From positions 124,001-188,000 of the forward strand of contig NZ_ATWV01000006.1 in assembly GCF_000421345.1 (NCBI RefSeq): a stretch of DNA of 64,000 bases. Reading direction: 5' to 3'. Of the stretch, positions 16,659 to 24,606 are shown one piece after another; position 1 is the stretch's first letter, and each line of letters begins with the position of its first letter. The DNA is from Treponema bryantii NK4A124. Its GTDB lineage: Bacteria > Spirochaetota > Spirochaetia > Treponematales > Treponemataceae. The translations under genes were made by a program, and so were the position numbers. The notes under the pieces are model-generated. The model worked only from the letters and a program-made list of their open reading frames with translations. It had not been told where the DNA came from and made no database searches.

Positions 16659-17504
16659 GTGATTATCGAAAATCAGACTTTTGATGAAGAAAGAGCTTTG
16701 TACGGCCTTAAGGACCTTACTGTAAAAAACTGCCGCTTTGATGGTCCCGCTGACGGTGAATCCGCTTTTAAGGAATGCCGTAACATCGATGTGACCGGCT
16801 GCTTTATGAATCTCCGTTATCCTTTCTGGCATGTAGAAAAAGCAAAAATCACTGACTCAAACTTTACAGAAAACTGCCGGGCTGCCCTCTGGTATGATAA
16901 AGATATTTTGATTGAAAACAGCAGACTCGGCGGAATTAAGGCAATTCGTGAATGTGAAAATATCAGCCTTAAAAACTGCAGCGTTAATTCTCCAGAGTTT
17001 GCCTGGAAAAGTCAAAAACTGACAATTGAAAATGTCACAATCGAAGAATCTGAATATCCCTTTTTTGAAATCCGCGATGCAAAAATTACCGGCTTAAAAA
17101 TGAAGGGAAAATATTCCTTTCAGTATGATGAAAACATCGAAATTACAAATTCAGAGCTGAATACAAAAGATGCCTTCTGGCACACAAAAAATGTCACCGT
17201 TAAAAACAGCATTGTAAAAAGCGAATACCTGGGCTGGTATTCAGAAAATCTCACTCTTATAAACTGCCGCATTATTGGAACTCAGCCTTTCTGCTACTGC
17301 AAAAATCTCGTGCTCAAAAACTGTACAATGGAAAAGTGCGATCTTTCTTTCGAACGCAGCACCATAGATGTAGAAGTCAGCGGAAAAATCGACAGTATAA
17401 AAAATCCTCTTGCAGGAAAAATCACGGCAGACTCTATCGGACAGATAATTCTGGAAGAAGAAATCTGCGACAAATCAAAAACGCAGATTATCTGCAGACA
17501 ATAA
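16659..17504 (+). CDS. DUF3737 family parallel beta-helix protein
   Basis: 281 residues from a GTG start (CAGAGG 7 bases upstream). The sequence is a string of about 20-residue rungs with the pattern x-N-x-x-I/L-x-N-S/C, for example LTVKNCRFDGPAD, NIDVTGCFMNL, ILIENSRLGGI and NVTVKNSIVKS, which build a right-handed beta-helix. Family DUF3737 is widespread in gut bacteria and often sits in redox or flavodoxin operons; its function is unknown to me. No signal peptide. Same operon, 15 bases after the DUF4405-like gene. Confidence 0.82.
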   Translation: MIIENQTFDEERALYGLKDLTVKNCRFDGPADGESAFKECRNIDVTGCFMNLRYPFWHVEKAKITDSNFTENCRAALWYDKDILIENSRLGGIKAIRECENISLKNCSVNSPEFAWKSQKLTIENVTIEESEYPFFEIRDAKITGLKMKGKYSFQYDENIEITNSELNTKDAFWHTKNVTVKNSIVKSEYLGWYSENLTLINCRIIGTQPFCYCKNLVLKNCTMEKCDLSFERSTIDVEVSGKIDSIKNPLAGKITADSIGQIILEEEICDKSKTQIICRQ

Positions 17505-17522
17505 AGAAACAGGAGAAGTAGA

Positions 17523-17876
17523 ATGGCAATTACAGTAAATCTTCGTTATACAGGAAAAAAGGGTGCGGCTCAGGCCTTTGCACGCGAAATGATTTCAAGT
17601 GGAACCGTCGAAAAAATTCGTGCAGAGAAAGGAAATCTTCGCTATGAATACTATCTGCCTTTTGGAGAAGAAACAGCCGGCGGCGATGACACCAGTGAAA
17701 CCATCCTCTTAATCGACTCCTGGGAAAATCAGCAAGCAATTGATTTGCACCATGCAACACCAATGATGAAAACAATTGCAGAGCTTCGCGAAAAATATGA
17801 CCTTCATATGACAATTGAACGCTTTGTTTCTGATGATAAAATTCCTGAGCAGGATAAAGCTTTTATCAGAAAGTAA
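17523..17876 (+). CDS. Antibiotic biosynthesis monooxygenase (ABM)-like protein
   Basis: 117 residues with the ferredoxin-like ABM/quinol monooxygenase pattern: AQAFAREMISSGTVEKIRAE, LRYEYYLPF, ILLIDSWENQQAIDLHHATP, and MKTIAELREKYDLHMTIERF. Such proteins (YgiN-like) oxidise quinols or degrade haem without cofactors or serve as small stress proteins. Last gene of the redox operon; ribosome site AGGAGAAG. The cytosolic location contrasts with the exported upstream proteins. Confidence 0.8.
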   Translation: MAITVNLRYTGKKGAAQAFAREMISSGTVEKIRAEKGNLRYEYYLPFGEETAGGDDTSETILLIDSWENQQAIDLHHATPMMKTIAELREKYDLHMTIERFVSDDKIPEQDKAFIRK

Positions 17877-17946
17877 AAAATAAAAAACTCTCATTAGAGC
17901 AAACTTTCCCTTCCCGATATTTCAAAAAAATACTATTATATCAGCT

Positions 17947-18693
17947 ATGAATAATAACTTGATTTTTGAAACTGAGCGGGAAATTTCTTCTGCATTTATT
18001 GATTCATCTGTTCGGATGGGAGTAGCTCAGTCTGTTTTACTTGTACAGGATAATCTTACTGAGAGTTTTAATGCAATGGACTGTGACGGTGTAATTTACC
18101 GCGAAAAGTTCAATGCCTTCTGGGTATTCACAAAGACAAAAGTTCATTTTGAACGTCGTCCAGACTGGCGGGAAATCATTAAAGCCCGAACATTCCCTAT
18201 TGATAACCTTGGAATGCGTACTCATGTTAATACACAGTTTCTTGATAAAGAAGGCAAAACTCTTCTTGTTGCAAATCAGGAAGCCTGTGTTTTAAGTCTG
18301 GAAAATCATCGCCCGCTTAAAATCACAAATCTTCCATATCCGAAAGAAAATTTTCCTCAGGCAGTTTTTGAAGAACCTTTTGAACGTTTTCCATCTGATT
18401 TTTCTGACAATGAATTTGTATTTGAACAGCAGATTCGTTCATCACAGATTGATATGTCACACCACATGAATAATATAGAATATATCAAACTTGCCCTGTG
18501 CGTATTCTCGGATGATTTTCTTCAGTCACATGAAATTACAGATCTCGAAGTTCACTATACAGGAGAAAGCAAAGAGGGACAGATTCTTAGAGTTTACAAA
18601 AAAGAAGATGCAGAAGTCCCGGGCAAAGTCTATATTCACATCAAAGAAAGTGAACGCTGTGTTTTTGAATGCTGTGTGAAATTCGCAAAATGA
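17947..18693 (+). CDS. Acyl-ACP thioesterase
   Basis: 248 residues with two hot-dog folds, as in acyl-ACP thioesterases (PF01643). First half: FKTEREI-like start, then FWVFTKTKVHFERRPDWREI and FLDKEGKTLLVANQEACVLS. Second half: QIRSSQIDMSHHMNNIEYIK carries the catalytic Asn/His region (HHMNNIEY). It would release fatty acids from acyl carrier protein in the cytosol. TATTAT (17934-17939) ends 7 bases before the ATG and no Shine-Dalgarno is seen, so this may be another leaderless mRNA. It stands alone. Confidence 0.82.
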   Translation: MNNNLIFETEREISSAFIDSSVRMGVAQSVLLVQDNLTESFNAMDCDGVIYREKFNAFWVFTKTKVHFERRPDWREIIKARTFPIDNLGMRTHVNTQFLDKEGKTLLVANQEACVLSLENHRPLKITNLPYPKENFPQAVFEEPFERFPSDFSDNEFVFEQQIRSSQIDMSHHMNNIEYIKLALCVFSDDFLQSHEITDLEVHYTGESKEGQILRVYKKEDAEVPGKVYIHIKESERCVFECCVKFAK

Positions 18694-18781
18694 TTTGAGA
18701 TGAATCGTCTTTCATAACAAATGGAAATATTTGTATAGATTTATTCTTTTTTTTAAACTGTTTTAATATTACCATTATATC

Positions 18782-20773
18782 ATGGTTGAGTTTTTTAAAT
18801 TATCTGCAGTTTCAAAAAAACGACATCGCGAATTAGTTGAAGAAAAATCTGATATTTATGATTCCCCTGAAGTCTACGGTTTGAACTATCAGGAAAAGAT
18901 TCTCGGAGGAAACGGCTCATCAGCTTCTCCTTATAAAATTGAAGTAAGCATTCAAAATACCAGTGGAAAAGTTTTCGAAGGAATAATGCGCCTTGAAATT
19001 GAGTCAGACGGTAAAGCTGATTTTTATCTTCCGGGTTTTATGTACGGTTCAAACAGAGGAGACAAGCCCTGGAAAGTAGACTGTAAATTTCCCCGGCTTA
19101 ATTCTGCTTTCACAAATCCTTCAGATTCTGATTGTCCGATTTCTTCATTTTATATGGTAAGGGGAGACAGACTTTCTCACCCATGTGCCTTGATATACAT
19201 AAATGGAAACTCTCCAAAGATTCGTGGCTTTCACACTTCTCCATATTATTGCGAAAAAGATTTTGTACAGTATGGCGGCTTTACCTGTAATTCCAAAAGG
19301 CAAACTGTCGGCTATACCTTCGGTTATGAAAATGCACCCTGGCTTTTTATTCAGTCACATACAATTCTTCCAAGACAAACTTCGAAAAACTATTTTACTT
19401 TGCAGACAAATCAAAAAATTACACAAATCTTTTATGTTTATGATTTTGATGCGGCTTCGGTAACAGATATTCACAAGGTTATCAGAAATGTTTATGAGGC
19501 ATATCACGAAGCTCCACGCCAATCGGCATCCATGGAAGAAGCAATAAAAGATTTATCACTGGCGGTCTGCGATTATGCTTGGATTCCTTCTCAAAAATGT
19601 TATTCGGGTTTTGTAAGAGAAGCCGGATTTGATCAGAAGGGCAAGGAAAGTTTTTCTTATAATGTAATTCCTTCTATTTCCTGGACCAATGGAATTGTTG
19701 TTGCCTACCCGCAGCTTGTTGCCTCTGCTCGTCTAAATAATCAGAAAATGAGGGAACAAGCTCTTGAATGTATTCAAAATATTGTTGATAACTCCCTGAA
19801 CAAAGCTTCGTCGCTTCCGTATGAAACTTTCGACGGACAAAACTGGACCTGTCACGGCTGGTGGTATGGCGGAATGCACAGCGGAGGACACTCGGCTTAT
19901 CTCGACGGTCAGTTTACTTATTATCTTTTGAAGGCTTACCAATTTGAAAAAGAAAATGGAAGGATTCACGATGACTGGCTCACCTTCTCTAAAACTGTAG
20001 TTCATGCTCTTGAACGAGAGATTAACCGTGTGGGTGAATATCCTTTTGTTTACTCCGAGACTGATGGAACTGGTATTGAATATGATTCTCTTGGAAGCTC
20101 ATGGGCACTGGCCGCAAGCATTCTCTTTGCCTTGATTACAAATGAAACAAAGAATCTTCCTCTCTTTGAAAAATCTCTAACCCATTATTACGAGACTTTT
20201 ATTGCAAAGCTTGAATGCTATGGAAGCCCACTTGATACAGACAAGGCTCCGGATAACGAAGGTGTACTTGCTTTTATAAGGGCAGCAAAACTTTTGCATC
20301 AGCTTACAGAAAATCAACTTTATCTTGATTATATGGAAATGGCCTTGTATCAGGAGTTCTCTTACAAGTTCTGTTATAACGGGCGTATCGAAGTTCCGCC
20401 TCTGAGTAAACTCAAGTGGAGTTCCTGTGGTGGCAGCATTACTTCAGTGTGTAATCCTCATATTCATCCTATGTCCTCATCAATTGTTAGTGAGATGGCT
20501 TACTTTATTGAGCATTCAAAAAAAGATTCCCGCACAATTGAATATATCAAGAATCGTATGCAAGATACAATTTTATGGGGCTGTCAGACATATAATCATT
20601 TTGACGGAGAATTTGATTACGGCAAAAAAGGCTGGATGTCGGAACGCTTTTGTTACAGCCAGGGCCTCGTTGTCGAAAAATATAAAGACGGAAATCCTTC
20701 TTCAACCTGGTTTGCTTTAATGCCATGGGCAAGCAGCAGCGTACTGGAAGGGTTACTGTATAAGCAGCTTTAG
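18782..20773 (+). CDS. Putative six-hairpin glycosidase-like protein
   Basis: 663 residues, no signal peptide. Residues 1-230 look like a beta-sandwich (SPYKIEVSIQNTSGKVFEG, RLEIESDGKADFYLPGFMYG); residues 260-660 look like an (alpha/alpha)6 barrel rich in Trp, His and Gly (WTCHGWWYGGMHSGGHSAYL, TGIEYDSLGSSWALA, LKWSSCGGSITSVCNPHIHP, WGCQTYNHFDGEFDYGKKGW). This two-domain plan is common to glycoside hydrolases and phosphorylases acting on oligosaccharides. I cannot assign a CAZy family or catalytic residues with certainty. No clear Shine-Dalgarno. Stands alone between the thioesterase and a TetR gene. Confidence 0.6.
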   Translation: MVEFFKLSAVSKKRHRELVEEKSDIYDSPEVYGLNYQEKILGGNGSSASPYKIEVSIQNTSGKVFEGIMRLEIESDGKADFYLPGFMYGSNRGDKPWKVDCKFPRLNSAFTNPSDSDCPISSFYMVRGDRLSHPCALIYINGNSPKIRGFHTSPYYCEKDFVQYGGFTCNSKRQTVGYTFGYENAPWLFIQSHTILPRQTSKNYFTLQTNQKITQIFYVYDFDAASVTDIHKVIRNVYEAYHEAPRQSASMEEAIKDLSLAVCDYAWIPSQKCYSGFVREAGFDQKGKESFSYNVIPSISWTNGIVVAYPQLVASARLNNQKMREQALECIQNIVDNSLNKASSLPYETFDGQNWTCHGWWYGGMHSGGHSAYLDGQFTYYLLKAYQFEKENGRIHDDWLTFSKTVVHALEREINRVGEYPFVYSETDGTGIEYDSLGSSWALAASILFALITNETKNLPLFEKSLTHYYETFIAKLECYGSPLDTDKAPDNEGVLAFIRAAKLLHQLTENQLYLDYMEMALYQEFSYKFCYNGRIEVPPLSKLKWSSCGGSITSVCNPHIHPMSSSIVSEMAYFIEHSKKDSRTIEYIKNRMQDTILWGCQTYNHFDGEFDYGKKGWMSERFCYSQGLVVEKYKDGNPSSTWFALMPWASSSVLEGLLYKQL

Positions 20774-20824
20774 CAGTTGAAAGGCTCTTTCTCTTATTTT
20801 TTCACGCTGTCATCAAGATTGAGC

Positions 20825-21394
20825 TTATTTTCTGCATTTAGTGTATCCCTTCATCCCTTTTTCCAGAAGTGTCGTTGCAAGCTCAATCATTTCTTCCATA
20901 GGAATCTTACGGCCGTCGGCAACCCACTGGCGGTAAAGCAGAACTACGCAGTTATTAAAAGTCAAAAGGATGTTGCGCACGCTCTGGTCCAGACCTTTAA
21001 GCGGACGAGATTCCGCTGCCTGTTTTGTAACCCGGTTCTGCATTCTTTCGCGGATATAGTCAAAACGGCTGTCGCAGGTAATGCGTTTGAAAAAATCATC
21101 CTGAGCTTCCATGTATTCAAAAAAGGCCCGCACAAGTTTTCCGGTTTCCTTGAGCTGATCAATTCCCGAAACAATCGCGCTGTATTCGCTGGAATGCTTA
21201 GCCTGAATCTCCGCAAGCACATCGTCCACGCAATTATAATGGAGATAAAAAGTATTGCGGTTGATTCTGGCCGCCTCGGTAATTGCCTTTACTGTAATTT
21301 TTTCATAAGGCAGTTCACAGACCATCTGCTTAAAAACCGTCTGAATCGCTTCCTTTGTGCGGATAATGCGCGGATCGAGTTTTTCTTCTGACAT
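20825..21394 (-). CDS. TetR/AcrR family regulator
   Basis: 189 residues from the ATG at 21394, which has GGAG 7 bases upstream; a longer frame to 21457 runs into the upstream gene. The N-terminal HTH is IIRTKEAIQTVFKQMVCELP, EKITVKAITEAARINRNTFY, LHYNCVDDVLAEI, typical of TetR proteins with the AcrR C-terminal domain TetR_C_7-like. It lies 4 bases downstream of the BRO-domain gene and probably shares its transcript. Target genes are unknown; the acetyltransferase/flavodoxin pair across the gap is a candidate. Confidence 0.87.
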   Translation of the reverse strand: MSEEKLDPRIIRTKEAIQTVFKQMVCELPYEKITVKAITEAARINRNTFYLHYNCVDDVLAEIQAKHSSEYSAIVSGIDQLKETGKLVRAFFEYMEAQDDFFKRITCDSRFDYIRERMQNRVTKQAAESRPLKGLDQSVRNILLTFNNCVVLLYRQWVADGRKIPMEEMIELATTLLEKGMKGYTKCRK

Positions 21395-21398
21395 AGTT

Positions 21399-22259
21399 CT
21401 ACTCCGTTTTATCTTCTTTGTCTTCAATCTGCTGCTGCTCAAAATAATCTTTTGCATTTAGTGGAGATACAATTTTCTTGCCTGTTTCCAATTCTAGTTT
21501 TTCACGGGCTTCTTTTGCGATATTTCCACCTCGGCGGGCTGTGTCTGCGTGTTCTGTAAAATTCTTTGGATTACGAGCTTTTGAAATATCAGTTGTAGCC
21601 ATTTCTGCAAGCATGTTCAGAACCAGTTCCTGATTCGTCATGTTGTCGCGTAAGTTTTCTTTTTTAAGACCTTTATATTCTTTGTACTGCTTTGCGGTTT
21701 TTCCTGCCCAGGCTTTATAGATAATGTCAGTAAGAGTTGCAAATTGAACGCCTTCTTTAAGCCCGTGTTTTTTCCACTCGTCGGTAAGGTCTTTTCGGAT
21801 TTCAATTGATTTAAGACGCTGATTTATCCAGTTGTCAGAATATCCCAATGCCTTGTATTCTGCCAAAGCTCTGTGGATTCCCTGCTCAGGATCCTGCATT
21901 TCATCTAGCCGCTCTTTTGCAACCTGTGCCATCCAGAGTTTAAATGGTTCTGCTTTTGGAGAAGGAATTGACTGAATCAGACGAAAGACTCCTTCTGTAT
22001 CAAGACAATCTGTTTTGTAGTTTTTACCGTCAGAAGCCGGTAATTTCAGTCCGTGACATTTTGTCACGACCTCACTACCTTCTGCCTTTAAACGCTGCTT
22101 TAATTTTCTCCAATATGCTCCAGGGTCTTTACTTGCTGATTCTGCAAGTACTTTACATACATCCACCACCGAAAAATACCATTCTTCTTCTTCGGCATTC
22201 CATATTGTACGAACTTTCTGTTCTTCAAAAAGTCTGATTTGTGTTTTTTGTTCAGCCAT
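21399..22259 (-). CDS. BRO-N domain protein (antirepressor/DinD-like)
   Basis: 286 residues. The BRO-N domain is at the N-terminus (KVRTIWNAEEEEWYFSVVDV, CKVLAESASKDPGAYWRKLK, CLDTEGVFRLIQSIPSPKAE, PFKLWMAQVAKERLDEMQDP). The C-terminal half (WINQRLKSIEIRKDLTDEWK, KAWAGKTAKQYKEYKGL, EMATTDISKARNPK) matches the DNA-damage-inducible D-like group that is common in gut bacterial genomes. BRO-N domains bind DNA and occur in phage antirepressors. GGAGG precedes the ATG. It is upstream of the TetR gene; no other phage genes are near. Confidence 0.85.
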   Translation of the reverse strand: MAEQKTQIRLFEEQKVRTIWNAEEEEWYFSVVDVCKVLAESASKDPGAYWRKLKQRLKAEGSEVVTKCHGLKLPASDGKNYKTDCLDTEGVFRLIQSIPSPKAEPFKLWMAQVAKERLDEMQDPEQGIHRALAEYKALGYSDNWINQRLKSIEIRKDLTDEWKKHGLKEGVQFATLTDIIYKAWAGKTAKQYKEYKGLKKENLRDNMTNQELVLNMLAEMATTDISKARNPKNFTEHADTARRGGNIAKEAREKLELETGKKIVSPLNAKDYFEQQQIEDKEDKTE

Positions 22260-22347
22260 CTTTCCTCCGGAAAAACCTGTTTAATAGGCATATTTGCAAC
22301 ATCTGTCGTTTAAACAACATTATACCATATCTTGCCCATAGATAATA

Positions 22348-22366
22348 GACACATGTCGCTTATAAT
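22348..22366 (+). promoter_or_regulatory. Promoter of acetyltransferase-flavodoxin pair with small palindrome
   Basis: GACACATGTC (22348-22357, perfect arms) stands 3 bases before TATAAT (22361-22366). A related sequence ACATCTGTCG lies about 50 bases upstream. A regulator site here is plausible but weakly supported. Confidence 0.35.
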
Positions 22367-22392
22367 GTAGATGTAATTTGAAGGAGGATACT

Positions 22393-22977
22393 ATGGACTA
22401 CACCCCAGGCTATGTTTATGAACTTATGGAAAAAGGCGGACCGACAGATGTTCGCGAGCCGTATTTTAAGGAAGCAGTCAGTGAGATGATGCGTGCCAGG
22501 AAGCTCTGCGCAATTGCAAATGCAAAGATGCCCGATGACGAAAGTTATGTTTCTGATCTTGAAGAACTTTTTGGCCGCAAGCTGGATGATGTTCGCATTC
22601 TCACTCCCTTTATCTGCGACTTTGGAAACCGTGTGAAGTTCGGAAAAAATGTCTTCATCAATCATTCGGCAATTTTGTCGGCATCCGGTGGAATAGAGTT
22701 TGGCGACGGAGTTTGCATTGCGCCTGGTCTTCGCATTGCTACAATCAATCACGACTTTAATGAGCGTCACACAAAATACACCTACGGCAAAGTCACAATC
22801 AAAAAGAATGTCTGGCTTGGAATGAACGTTACAGTTTGTCCCGGCGTTACAATCGGCGAATATGCAGTGGTTGCAGCAGGAGCTGTAGTCACAAAAGATG
22901 TTCCGGATTTTGCGGTAGTCGGTGGGGTGCCTGCAAAAGTTATTAAAATGCTCAATCCTTCAGAACAGAAGGAATAG
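22393..22977 (+). CDS. Hexapeptide-repeat sugar O-acetyltransferase
   Basis: 194 residues from ATG 22393; AAGGAGG at 22381-22387 is its ribosome site, so the upstream in-frame TTG is not the start. The N-terminal maltose-acetyltransferase-like cap is partial ([20 protein letters not shown]); the left-handed beta-helix follows ([80 protein letters not shown]). The catalytic His is in ATINHDF. These LacA/Maa-like enzymes transfer acetyl from acetyl-CoA to sugars. Flavodoxin gene follows after 9 bases. Confidence 0.9.
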   Translation: MDYTPGYVYELMEKGGPTDVREPYFKEAVSEMMRARKLCAIANAKMPDDESYVSDLEELFGRKLDDVRILTPFICDFGNRVKFGKNVFINHSAILSASGGIEFGDGVCIAPGLRIATINHDFNERHTKYTYGKVTIKKNVWLGMNVTVCPGVTIGEYAVVAAGAVVTKDVPDFAVVGGVPAKVIKMLNPSEQKE

Positions 22978-22986
22978 GAGGGACAG

Positions 22987-23607
22987 ATGAATCTGAAAAA
23001 AACACTTATCGGCTTGGGAATAATAGCTTGCCTTGCAGGTTCGCTATTCGCACAAAACAAAACTTCAAACTCAAAGGAGACTAAAATGGGAAAATCACTG
23101 GTAGTTTATTTTTCGCTTGCAGGCGACCAGTATAACGTTGGAATTATAAAAGAAGGAAACACTTCAATCATCGCAAAGTTCATTGCAGAAGAAACAGGCT
23201 CAGAGCTTTTTGAACTTGAAACTCAAAAGCCTTATCCGACCGACAGCTACAGCCGCCTGACTCAGATTGCAAAGGACGAGCAGAACAAAAAGGCCCGCCC
23301 TGCCCTCAAAGCTGATATCGACATCACCGCATACGACGCAATCTTCATCGGTTATCCAAACTGGTGGGGAGACATGCCAATGCCGCTTTACACCTTCCTC
23401 GAAGCCCACGACTGGAAGGGAAAAACAATCATCCCGTTCTGCACACACGAAGGAAGCGGACTTAGCGGAACAGAAAGCCGCATCCGTTCAACCTGCAAAG
23501 GAGCCACAGTAGAAAAGGGCCTCGCCGTTCAAGGAAAGGTAGCACAGACTAACAGAAGTGCCGCTAAAAAAGCTGTTCAGGACTGGCTTGCAAAATTGGG
23601 AAAATAA
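22987..23607 (+). CDS. Exported flavodoxin (possible dual start)
   Basis: 206 residues: signal peptide LKKTLIGLGIIACLAGSLFA, short linker, then flavodoxin (MGKSLVVYFSLAGDQYNVG, AIFIGYPNWWGDMPMPLYTF, IIPFCTHEGSGLSGTESRIR). Inside the linker a strong internal ribosome site (AAAGGAG at 23073-23079) stands 6 bases before ATG 23086, the exact start of the flavodoxin domain. The gene may thus yield both an exported and a cytosolic form, or be a recent fusion of a leader to a cytosolic gene. Co-transcribed with the acetyltransferase. 23608-23760 downstream holds only short, unconvincing frames. Confidence 0.85.
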   Translation: MNLKKTLIGLGIIACLAGSLFAQNKTSNSKETKMGKSLVVYFSLAGDQYNVGIIKEGNTSIIAKFIAEETGSELFELETQKPYPTDSYSRLTQIAKDEQNKKARPALKADIDITAYDAIFIGYPNWWGDMPMPLYTFLEAHDWKGKTIIPFCTHEGSGLSGTESRIRSTCKGATVEKGLAVQGKVAQTNRSAAKKAVQDWLAKLGK

Positions 23608-23760
23608 GGAAGCTTGTATGAAAAACTGACCTTCACCCACATGAGCGGGAAAAAACAGACTCGCGACAGCTGGGCACAATTCCAAAGGGATTTAGAATGA
23701 AGGACGGACATTTTGAAAACATCTGTCCTTATTATCATGAATTGTAATCGACGTCCCGCC

Positions 23761-24606
23761 CTAAAGTAAAAGCCCCTGATAAATCTCCAGATCCTTATTT
23801 CCAAAGACATTGAAGACAACCTTCTTCACGCTGGAATCTGGATTTTCTGCCAGCCACTGTTCGACTGTCTCAACTGCAATCTGAGCGGCAAGGTCCTGAG
23901 GGAATCTGAAGACTCCGGTAGAAATGCAGCAGAAAGCGACCGATTCAAGCTGATTTTGTGCCGCAGTTTCAAGACAGTTTTTGTAGCAGTTTGCAAGAAG
24001 AAACTTTTCACGGGGCCCTACACTTGTGTAAATAATGGGGCCAACAGTATGAAGCACATAACGACTTGGAAGATTAAAGGCCGGAGTGATTTTGCAAAGT
24101 CCGGTTCCTTCTTCGTGCCCCTGCTTCTGCATCAGCTCGTTACAGGCAAGCCGTAGCTGAATACCTGCATAGGTGTGGATACAGTTGTCGATGCAGATAT
24201 GAAGGGGCGCAAAGCAGCCAAGCAGGGCAGAGTTTGCAGCATTAACAATTGCATCAACTTTTAGAGTAGTGATGTCGCCCTGCCAGAGGTAAAGTCCCCT
24301 TGTCATTGTCGGGCTTGACCCGACAATCTCTTTTATACATTTCAAATCCGCAATATCCGTAATCCCCCGCTCTTTATTAACCTGCTGCAGGTATTCATCT
24401 TGTATTCTCAAAAAGTCTTCGCTAATGGAATATGGACCACGAATATTCATCAAAGCCCTCAGTATATCGCGCTGACTTTTTTCATCATCAGGAATTACAA
24501 AGCCGCCTTCATTTCCGGGCACAAGGCCCAGCTTAAAGCCTGCACTACCCTTATCTTCTTTGAGAAGTTCTGTTATTAAATATAGTCTGCGTTCTGCCTG
24601 TGTCAT
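23761..24606 (-). CDS. Zinc-dependent macrodomain ADP-ribosyl hydrolase
   Basis: 281 residues. The C-terminal macrodomain (about 105-281) has VDAIVNAANSALLGCF, then the zinc macrodomain signature APLHICIDNCIHTYAGIQLR, with Cys131, His136 and Cys138 as likely zinc ligands, and STGVFRFP near the end. Members remove ADP-ribose placed on lipoyl carrier proteins by class M sirtuins. The gene overlaps the SirTM gene by ATGA and follows it, the classic pairing. Residues 94-103 (IVGSSPTMTR) come from a palindromic repeat in frame at 24301-24330, in the linker before the first strand. No GcvH-like carrier or lipoate ligase gene is nearby. Confidence 0.9.
   Translation of the reverse strand: MTQAERRLYLITELLKEDKGSAGFKLGLVPGNEGGFVIPDDEKSQRDILRALMNIRGPYSISEDFLRIQDEYLQQVNKERGITDIADLKCIKEIVGSSPTMTRGLYLWQGDITTLKVDAIVNAANSALLGCFAPLHICIDNCIHTYAGIQLRLACNELMQKQGHEEGTGLCKITPAFNLPSRYVLHTVGPIIYTSVGPREKFLLANCYKNCLETAAQNQLESVAFCCISTGVFRFPQDLAAQIAVETVEQWLAENPDSSVKKVVFNVFGNKDLEIYQGLLL
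24306..24326 (-). repeat. In-frame palindromic repeat inside macrodomain gene
   Basis: A 21-base near-perfect palindrome with arms TTGTCGGG and CCCGACAA around CTTGA, different in sequence from the TCGACAGGCTCA family. It lies in the linker before the macrodomain and reads IVGSSPT in the protein. Confidence 0.55.

Noticed and set aside
16275-16832. 185-codon frame on the minus strand across DUF4405 and DUF3737 genes
   Set aside because: Spans the junction of two real genes on the other strand; no support.
20777-21391. 204-codon frame on the plus strand opposite the TetR gene
   Set aside because: Antisense shadow of the TetR coding sequence, with no domain.
23608-23760. Short frames of 16-19 codons (ATG at 23640 and 23698)
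   Set aside because: Too short, no ribosome site, may be relics of one small gene but nothing to support a name.
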